Positions 57,672-64,000 of a stretch of 64,000 bases of DNA are shown piece after piece. Source of the stretch: Immersiella caudata (Eukaryota > Ascomycota > Sordariomycetes > Sordariales > Lasiosphaeriaceae); assembly GCA_030512335.1 (NCBI GenBank), contig JAULSU010000001.1:806001-870000 (forward strand), given 5' to 3'. The translations under genes were made by a program, and so were the position numbers. Each line of letters starts with the position of its first letter. Position 1 is the first letter of the stretch. The notes under the pieces were generated by a model. The model worked only from the letters and a program-made list of their open reading frames with translations. It searched no databases and was not told the DNA's origin.

Positions 57672-59369
57672 TCACCCCGCCGCCCCCTTATCCTCCATCA
57701 CCGTTATCCTCATCCCTTCCTTCCCCTCCCTCTCCTCAGCACCCCTCCCCCTCCCCTCCCCCTCAAACCAGGCATACATCCTCAACACAAAATCCGCAAA
57801 CCCATCCACCTCCCCAATCTCCCCGTTCCTCCTCCTCATCTCGGCCACCAAGAACCACGAGCTCGAAAACGCCACATTGATCAACATCCACACAATCACC
57901 CTCCACCTCGACACCACCGCCCTCAACCTCGGCTCCTGAATCTCCACTGCCAGGTCCGTGCTATTCGGCTCAAACCTCCTCTGCAAGTTTGTCCACGCCG
58001 CCATGTAGCTGTACCGAATCATATCCCGCGCGTAATTCTCCAAGTTTCCCCACGTCGGGATGGCTGTGGTATTCATGCGCACCATGCAGTTCATCGTGTC
58101 GGACATCATGTACAGCGCTTCCTTGACCCAGCTCGCTGGGACAATGTCCTTTCCGTCAGGATCATGATCATCTGCCTCGATGACATTTCGTTTCAGGTAG
58201 GTTGCTGATTTGGGGTGGATAACACCCGCGGTGAAGTTCACAACCATGTGCACAAAGTGTCTATCCGGACGGATGCCCTGGCCGTCGGCAAAGGACATGA
58301 CCGCACCGCGGGGGAGGGAGTTGGGCGGGGGAGGTATGCCGAAGATTTCGTGTTGGTAGGGGGGGTAGGGTTTGTACATTGCAATGAGGACCAGGCCGGT
58401 CATGGTGCCAGAGTAGGAAAAGGGGGAGGGGTAGGTTGGCTCCGAGGTGAAGACGATGTCGCCGTCAGGGATGTCGGAGCCCAAAACGGGAGGGATGGGG
58501 AGGGATTTGTTAGTGGGGTCGAAGAGGGCGAGGGTGCCAGGGACTTCGCCAAAGAGACGCCAGGCTTTGCTGGTGGTGATGAGACGGGGGTTGTCAACGA
58601 TGTGGATGGCTTCCGGGGGAACGGGGGCGGATGGGAAGGAGATGGAGTGGACGATGATGCAGGGGAAGGTTCCGCCGAAGAGCTTGGAGCCCGGCAGGAA
58701 TTGCGCGTGGGAGATGACGTGGCGGCAGGTTTGCTTGTCGGAGGTGTCGGTGGATTCGGAGAGGCCGTCCCAGGTGATGCCGGCGAGCGAGGCGGCGCCC
58801 CAGTTTTCTTCGTCGGCGTCGCGGGCGTTGCCGTCCAGATAGCTCCAGCCCCAGAACTCGGCGGCGGGGTTGCGGGACTTGAGGATGGTGAAGCCCGTGG
58901 CTTCGGACGAGGAGCGCCAGTCCAGGGCGCCTTGCAGGAGCGGGGAGGCGATGAAGGCGGGGATGATGAGGAGGGTGGAGATTTGCACGAGGGTGAAGTC
59001 GCGTCGGGTGCCGAGGAAGAGGGGCAGCTGGTGGTCCATGGTGCGGCGGATCTTGTCGGCGACGATTTCCTTGTTGACGTTGTCGCGGCTGCCGACCCAG
59101 ACGACGTAGCCGCTCTTGACCAAGACGCTGGCGGACCATATGCCGGCCATCCAGCTGACAGCCATTGTGGCGGCCGAGACAAAGGTGATTATGTCGCTGG
59201 ACCGGAAGGTTGGCCTTCGGGCCGTGGACGAGGTGTGGCCGTCGTCATAAGCAAGGTAGCCGTCCACTGCTACCAGCATCGCCAGCGACAGGGCCAGGTA
59301 GAGGACGGCATGGACTACCAGCGCGATGGTTCGCACCGGGAGTTTCGACCATAGCTCAAGGAGGTTCAT
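57672..59369 (-). CDS. large fungal polytopic membrane protein of unknown function
   Basis: Single exon, 565 residues from Met 59369 (MNLLELWSKLPVRTIAL). An in-frame Met at 59612 would add 81 residues that lack a clear motif, so the inner start is preferred. Membrane segments: about residues 13-40, 65-90, 130-150, and a C-terminal one (VIVWMLINVAFSSSWFLV). Between them is a long extracellular-looking part with many Asn-X-Ser/Thr sites. The overall plan is the one common in fungal proteins next to incompatibility and secondary-metabolite genes, but no function is known. It converges on the broken membrane-protein gene, 100 bp away. Confidence 0.7.
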   Translation of the reverse strand: MNLLELWSKLPVRTIALVVHAVLYLALSLAMLVAVDGYLAYDDGHTSSTARRPTFRSSDIITFVSAATMAVSWMAGIWSASVLVKSGYVVWVGSRDNVNKEIVADKIRRTMDHQLPLFLGTRRDFTLVQISTLLIIPAFIASPLLQGALDWRSSSEATGFTILKSRNPAAEFWGWSYLDGNARDADEENWGAASLAGITWDGLSESTDTSDKQTCRHVISHAQFLPGSKLFGGTFPCIIVHSISFPSAPVPPEAIHIVDNPRLITTSKAWRLFGEVPGTLALFDPTNKSLPIPPVLGSDIPDGDIVFTSEPTYPSPFSYSGTMTGLVLIAMYKPYPPYQHEIFGIPPPPNSLPRGAVMSFADGQGIRPDRHFVHMVVNFTAGVIHPKSATYLKRNVIEADDHDPDGKDIVPASWVKEALYMMSDTMNCMVRMNTTAIPTWGNLENYARDMIRYSYMAAWTNLQRRFEPNSTDLAVEIQEPRLRAVVSRWRVIVWMLINVAFSSSWFLVAEMRRRNGEIGEVDGFADFVLRMYAWFEGEGRGRGAEEREGKEGMRITVMEDKGAAG

Positions 59370-59967
59370 CTCGCCGCCTCCGCCACGCTCAGCGGGCGTG
59401 TGCTGTCGCGTGAGGTTTCGCCAAAAGGGGGGTAAAGTGGTATCGGTCCAGCCAACCCCTGGATGTAAGACGGAGAAAAATAAGAGAGTGAGAAGCACCC
59501 CCTTTCGCTTATCTGTGGTGAGGATGAAGCGATGTTGGAATGCGCAGGAACGCCCGTCGACTACTACTCCTGCTGCTGTAGAGTAAGGAGGGCCAAAGAG
59601 GAGAAACAGCACCCGTCTTCCAGATTGCCCCGATGCCCAGACTTTCGCTGCGCCACAACGTCTCTGCAGCCAGGCTTGGACACCACACCAATCCTGGTTT
59701 TATCGACCTTCCATATTAAGCGTGCGGGCTACGGGCGCGCAGCCGGAGCGGTGGGTAGCAATCCACTCTTAGCCATATTGACTCCTCAGCCGCAATGCGA
59801 CCCAACTCCAGCAAATCCGTCTCTAGTGGTGTGGTTAAATCCTCTGTCGCTGCTATAACTCCGTTTCTCCCTCAAGTCAAAACAGGACTATTAACAATGA
59901 GTTCTGCCCCTCCTGCTTCGTAAGGTGCCGTTCCTGAGGAGAAACCCCTTTTTCTGGGCTTGGCGAA

Positions 59968-60653
59968 ATGGATACCATAACTTCCACCTCCACGAGCATT
60001 CCGGCTCCGACAAAGACGATTGCCATCCACGGGCTCCCTTCGTGTGTGGTAAGATTCTAGAAGCAATCATAGGTTAGAACATAGCTAAAATAGTGCGATG
60101 CAATAGGGGCCATGTACCTCGCTGATAGCAACGCTCACCGACTGCTATGCAAAGGCGGCCCCCGGAGGATTCCAGTGCGCGTGCCAAAGCGCAGCATTTG
60201 TAACCGAGGCGGCGAACTGCGTCGCTTCGTACTGCCCATTCGACCAATACACAAGTAGGCTCTCAACTCTTCATGGACCATGAGACATCCCCTAACGCTC
60301 AGTAGGTTTCGCAACTCAGGCCGGGCGAATATGTTATAGCATGTAAGTGCCGGTGTCTCATCCCCTCTCATCCCTTTACTGACTGGTAAACGCGAAGCGG
60401 AGCCCCGCTGCCCGACACCATTCTCATCACAGCCAACTCGACAACGTCAGCGTTGACAAATCTCACTGCAAAACCATCATCTACTAGCACAACGCCAACA
60501 GGTCTGACCCCGGGCCCTGGCTCAGGGGCGGTGGTAGCCACCGCACCAACGGCCACACAAACAAGCGAAGGGGAAACAATCGGTTCAGTGCCGGGTGTTC
60601 TGAGGGCAACACTTGTTGGATGGCTTGCGTTGTCTTTGCTGCTACAAAATTGA
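59968..60653 (+). CDS. CFEM-domain GPI-anchored protein
   Basis: Four small exons (59968-60048, 60107-60254, 60303-60342, 60398-60653) give 174 residues. Splicing reconstructs a complete eight-cysteine CFEM: LPSCVGPCTSLIATLTDC, then FQCACQSAAF, NCVASYC and RICYSIGAPLP. It is followed by a Ser/Thr/Pro-rich region and a C-terminal hydrophobic GPI signal (LRATLVGWLALSLLLQN). CFEM proteins sit at the fungal wall or are secreted; some bind haem iron, others act as adhesins or effectors. The Asp that chelates haem iron in some members has no clear equivalent here. No signal peptide is visible after Met 59968, so a 5' exon may be missing from this model. Confidence 0.72.
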
Positions 60654-60720
60654 CCCATTCAGGTCTTCCGAACCCTGCCCAAGTTTCCAATGAGCGAGCG
60701 AGTTTGCGCCTGAGCTGTTT

Positions 60721-62635
60721 CTACCAAAACTTGGCTATGCGTGGCAACAACGTTCTTTTTGCCCCCAAGTCAACCTTTAGAGTGGACGCTGTGCCCGCCC
60801 TCTTTCTCACAAAGATATCCACACACGTGATAGGATTGACACAGACTTCAGGCGAATCCACACCGCTGCGAAGTGCGGCCGTGACCTCTGTATCATCGCT
60901 GATCGCCACGGAAAGATGACCGGACAATCCAGAGTCGGTAAGGAGACTATCGCCAAATGTTTGGTACACCAGGGGAACTGCGACGGACCTAGCAGATTCG
61001 AACTTGATTTTGTCCAAATTAAACTCAAACGTTGAAGCCGTGGGTCCATCAATGCTGTCCAAAGAAGCAATGGCCAACATGGGTTTCTGTATCCCACTGA
61101 TGTTCCAGTAGAAGCAAGCAACGAATACTCCCATGTGGGTGTTGCGGGTGGACTCCGAATGGTGCTGGCCTTGCAATGTCGACTCAAACTCGAGAAATGT
61201 CGCAGCCCATGCGTAAGACGCACGGTTGGGACTGAAGAATAGCCTGTCTTGAACGTCCCAATGGCTCCGCGGGTAGGCCCGGTGGCGAACAGGCAGAAGA
61301 GGGAGGCAATCTTCGACTTCCCAGGACATGCAAAGCGCCGAGTGGCGATTTCCCAGCACTAGGTCGGTAGGATGGAATGGAATCGTGGTGGGAAGGCTCG
61401 TGGAGAGAATGAGTGTGCCAACCCGGAGCTTCTGTGCCATGTACTTGGCCGAGGCAGTGGTGGGCGTGACTTCCCCGAAGCTCATGGATGCAGATTTGGA
61501 CCACGCGGGCGTGCGATCCGGTCCCCAGTCGTTTCCAAATTGGGCGAGGAATTGGGGTTTCCACCGGATGAAGCGGTTCCCGCCGATTTGCCGAACATAT
61601 AAACCCAGGGATACGTCGCATATCGTACAGTACGGGTCCATGACAGGCTGGTGGAGTGTTGTTTCGGCCTCGGAGAGGTACAAGTAGGTCAAGCCGCCTT
61701 TCAGTCGGATGCCACGCGTGGTGATAATGGGATCACGGTAGATCGAGTCCTCGAGCATGGTCTCTAGCTCAGAGCAATGTTCAAAGTGTCGTGGTGAATC
61801 GGCAAAGAAGCCCGAGTACTCGGGACAGTCTTTGTCGTTGTTTTTCCAGACCAGAATGCTGAGGTCGCTGGTTGTTTTGATGATGAGTTCTTGGAGGCGG
61901 GAAAATGCTTTGTGCTGCTCGCCGTAGATCAAGGACATGTGGACGTCGAATATCCCCAACAAACAGTAGGCCATGTCTTCGACCCGAGTTGTGCGTCGGC
62001 GAGACGCCCAGGACATCCTGCAGGCAACCGCCACATCGCAAAGGGCTTTCTGGTGAAAGAGGATGTCCATTGGGATTCGGGTGGTTCGGGAAATGCTGTC
62101 TGCGAGGTCGTCCTTGGCCCCGCGGTAGTTCCAGTCCCTCCGTGCCATGTCAGTTGATTCTTTCACTCCTTTGTACAAGAATCGGGGCATACCGGTCATA
62201 AAACAACACTTTCCGCGGCGCAATGAGCTCCTGTAGCGTCCACCCCCGCGTAAACCATCTACACTTTGGCAAGCTAGTATCAAGGTCTGTCCCAGGCTCC
62301 AGATCGGCCAGGTACACATAACAGACCGCAGCATTCTGGTACCACCGAAACATGGAGTTAATGGCCTCCGATAATTCAGCACTAGCTTTCTTGTCGATGC
62401 AGCAGGTGTCGACCCAAGCCCAGTCGTAGCCGTCCTGGGCGGCAAGGGAGCATGTCTTCTGGATCTTCCGGAACCCTCTTTTCAATTCGCGTAGTAACGG
62501 ATCGCCAAGTACCTCGAAGGTGACCTCTTGTTCGTCTTCCCATGTGTGCGAGAGGATGGCGTAGGGCGGGAAGGAGCTGTCATCGCCGATGAACTCTTTG
62601 AGCTCGGGGACGTTTTTTGTATTGAGCAACCTCAT
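60721..62635 (-). CDS. HET-domain protein 3
   Basis: Two exons on the minus strand (62635-62193, 62137-60721; intron 55 bp) give 619 residues. The HET domain begins at PYAILSHTWEDEQEVTFEV (about 24-42), then WAWVDTCCIDKKASAELSE, RWFTRGWTLQELIAPRKVLFYD, and across the junction RDWNYRGAKDDL. It continues MSWASRRRTTRVEDMAYCLLG and MSLIYGEQHKAFSRLQELI. The order matches HET gene 1 at 12194, whereas HET gene 2 is of another type. The gene is intact. Role: probable incompatibility or cell-death trigger (family knowledge). The 3' end lies 67 bp from the end of the CFEM gene (convergent). Confidence 0.9.
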
Positions 62636-62733
62636 TGGGGCGGCATACTTATCGATTTGTTGTTGTGTCGAGCGTCTGTCTGGCAGAAGGGAGCTGAGGA
62701 CTTTTAACAGTGACTCTGAGTGCGGGGTTTAGG

Positions 62734-62795
62734 AAGGCGGCACCTCGCAGCTTGCCAAGGCGAAAACACTGCCCGATTGGCGATGGTGTGCCTGC
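62734..62795 (+). repeat. 62-bp direct repeat, copy 1
   Basis: Aligned without gaps to 63370-63431: AAGGCGG, CTCGCAGCT, CTGCCCGATTGGC and TGCCTGC are shared. Most of the sites that differ are purine or pyrimidine transitions. Confidence 0.85.
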
Positions 62796-63369
62796 TCGCG
62801 GCCAAGGCCAACCGGCACAGGCGAGAAGCTGCATAATGCGGCGAGCGTCGAACCAGCGCGAGGCAGGGGCTGAGCTCTGAAGGTGATTTGGGGGATGGTG
62901 GGGGGGTGTGAATTTCGATGCGGTGAGAGGGGAGAGAGCTTCTGCCGAGCTGCTTTGGATTTTGAATTTATGGCCAGCTGGCAATCCATAAATAAACACA
63001 ACGTATCGAAAACACAAACACCGGGGCCCCGTGTTCGAACACAAGTGGGTATCAACGCAATTTTCACAAGCTGAAAAAGCAACGGCCGTATCCTAAAGGT
63101 AGCTTTTTTGATGCAAAGAGAGCTCCCAAAAAAAAAACGCAAACGCCAACACTGGAAGCTCTCAGACGACGCAAACAGGCAGTTGCGACCCCCAGACGCA
63201 GCAAGTCGCATCAAAATTTCACTCAACCTTCTAGGTTCTCATCGCCCATCGCTTCCAAAGAGTGTGGTGGATTCCCGACCCGCAACACCCACATCAACGC
63301 CTATCAACGCCATCATCCGAGTGAAGCGAAATAAAATTCCCTCGGCCGGCATAGATGGGAATAGTTCGA

Positions 63370-63431
63370 AAGGCGGGCTCTCGCAGCTCGCAAAGACGAA
63401 TTCGCTGCCCGATTGGCAATGGTATGCCTGC
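63370..63431 (+). repeat. 62-bp direct repeat, copy 2
   Basis: Second copy in the same orientation, 636 bp downstream. It carries A where copy 1 has G at several CpA/TpG-type sites. Confidence 0.85.
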
Positions 63432-63643
63432 GAGGAATATTCACAGAGAAACTAGCTGTTCAAAATGATTCAGCCACATTGTAGGCCAGAGAGTGGGGGC
63501 GACGAAGGCCAAATTGCATTGAGTTAAGTTGACTACCTATGGTAGGGAGAAATGAAAGGTGTGGTTCAAGTACATGAAAAAGAGGGTAAAATCCGTGACG
63601 CGGTGGTCAGCTTGAAGGTCACTACCTAGGAAAGGTAGCTTGA

Positions 63644-64000
63644 TCAACGACACTCCCGAGCGCAGAACGACTGCGTACCCGTGATGCAGGTAGCGACGCA
63701 GACGTGCAGCTGAATGATGCTGCCCCGTCCAGGGCACGAATTCTCGCAAACCTGGAAAAGGAACTCCCAGCACTCGTTGAAATTGCCTCCCACGCAGCCA
63801 CCGCCCTGGCGCCGCTCAACCGTGCTGCTTTGGCCCGCGTCCTCGGAGAAGATTTCAAGGAGGGCCCTGTCAACGGTGCTCTTGACTCCTGGGTCGTCCA
63901 TAGAGACCGAGGGTGAGGCGGACGGGAGGGCAGCGGCTCCGAGGGCCAGGAGGGATACCTCAATTGTCGTCAGCAGATAGCGGATGCATGAGAGAATCGG
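63644..64000 (-). CDS. small cysteine-rich secreted protein candidate, 5' end outside window
   Basis: Minus strand, open from the window edge to the stop at 63644-63646. The visible N-terminal part reads LLTTIEVSLLALGAAALPSASP, a signal-peptide-like core with an Ala-rich cleavage region. A pro-like stretch (MDDPGVKSTVDRALLEIF..) leads to an ERR site. The mature part has eight cysteines (GGGCVGGNFNECWEF, QVCENSCPG, LHVCVATC, SFCAREC). Size and cysteine spacing suit a secreted effector-like or antimicrobial-type protein, but no family is recognised. The initiating Met was not found in frame; it is probably upstream of 64000 or behind an intron. Confidence 0.55.
   Translation of the reverse strand, partial: PILSCIRYLLTTIEVSLLALGAAALPSASPSVSMDDPGVKSTVDRALLEIFSEDAGQSSTVERRQGGGCVGGNFNECWEFLFQVCENSCPGRGSIIQLHVCVATCITGTQSFCARECR

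Larger units (their letters stand above)
62636..63643. other. intergenic region with a diverged 62-bp duplication
   Basis: About 1 kb, no supported gene. Holds two diverged copies of a 62-bp sequence (62734-62795 and 63370-63431). Confidence 0.5.

Noticed and set aside
58215..59354. Long plus-strand frame (379 codons) rich in Gly, Val, Asp and Glu
   Set aside because: Exactly antisense to the minus-strand membrane-protein gene. Composition is that of a GC-rich codon shadow, with no motif.

Overview
The window is nuclear DNA of a filamentous ascomycete (Pezizomycotina, probably a Sordariomycete). Genes carry short introns of about 40-140 bp with GT..AG ends. The gene set is typical of such fungi: three HET-domain genes, a fungal rhodopsin-type 7TM protein, a CFEM GPI protein, a CAP59/CMT1 glycosyltransferase and a GH7 cellulase. 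There are also traces of C-to-T decay of the kind left by repeat-induced point mutation (RIP). All coordinates and splice sites below were read by eye from the sequence. Functions rest on recognised motifs, not on database searches.

Layout. 0-12 kb: FATP/Fat1-type acyl-CoA synthetase (-), large protein kinase with a C-terminal repeat-like half (+), CorA-like transporter (-), a small four-part-conserved-looking 130-residue gene (-), and a nine-exon amino-acid permease (+). 12-20.5 kb: HET gene 1 (+), an intron-containing tRNA-Arg (-), a 2EXR-like gene (+), then two tandem related and decaying loci, the second with an 18-bp coding minisatellite. 20.5-30 kb: gene-poor AT-rich DNA, a kinase-like fragment (-), a DUF7704-type membrane protein (+), a Ctr copper transporter (+), a decayed TPR gene and a DUF924-type protein (+). 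30-32.4 kb: HET gene 2 (+).

32.4-43.2 kb is the rearranged heart of the window. The two halves of one S58 (DmpA-like) aminopeptidase gene lie on the minus strand about 9.4 kb apart. Between them are palindrome-rich repeat DNA, an apparently intact RAE1/GLE2 mRNA-export gene, and a 4.2-kb Copia-type LTR retrotransposon. That element has lost its reverse transcriptase and carries many stops. The outer end of its 3' LTR sits three bases from the S58 coding break.

43-64 kb: rhodopsin-type 7TM protein (+), a single-pass surface protein (-) divergent from a GT69 mannosyltransferase (+), a GH7 cellobiohydrolase (-), a 3CxxC zinc-finger gene (-), a broken polytopic membrane-protein gene (+) facing an intact one (-), a CFEM protein spread over four small exons (+), HET gene 3 (-), and at the right edge a cysteine-rich secreted-protein candidate (-).

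There is no operon structure. The biological theme is a non-self recognition / surface-sensing / transport neighbourhood with much local gene decay. I found no convincing new multi-gene system. The most unusual object is the split aminopeptidase gene with a housekeeping gene inside the split.
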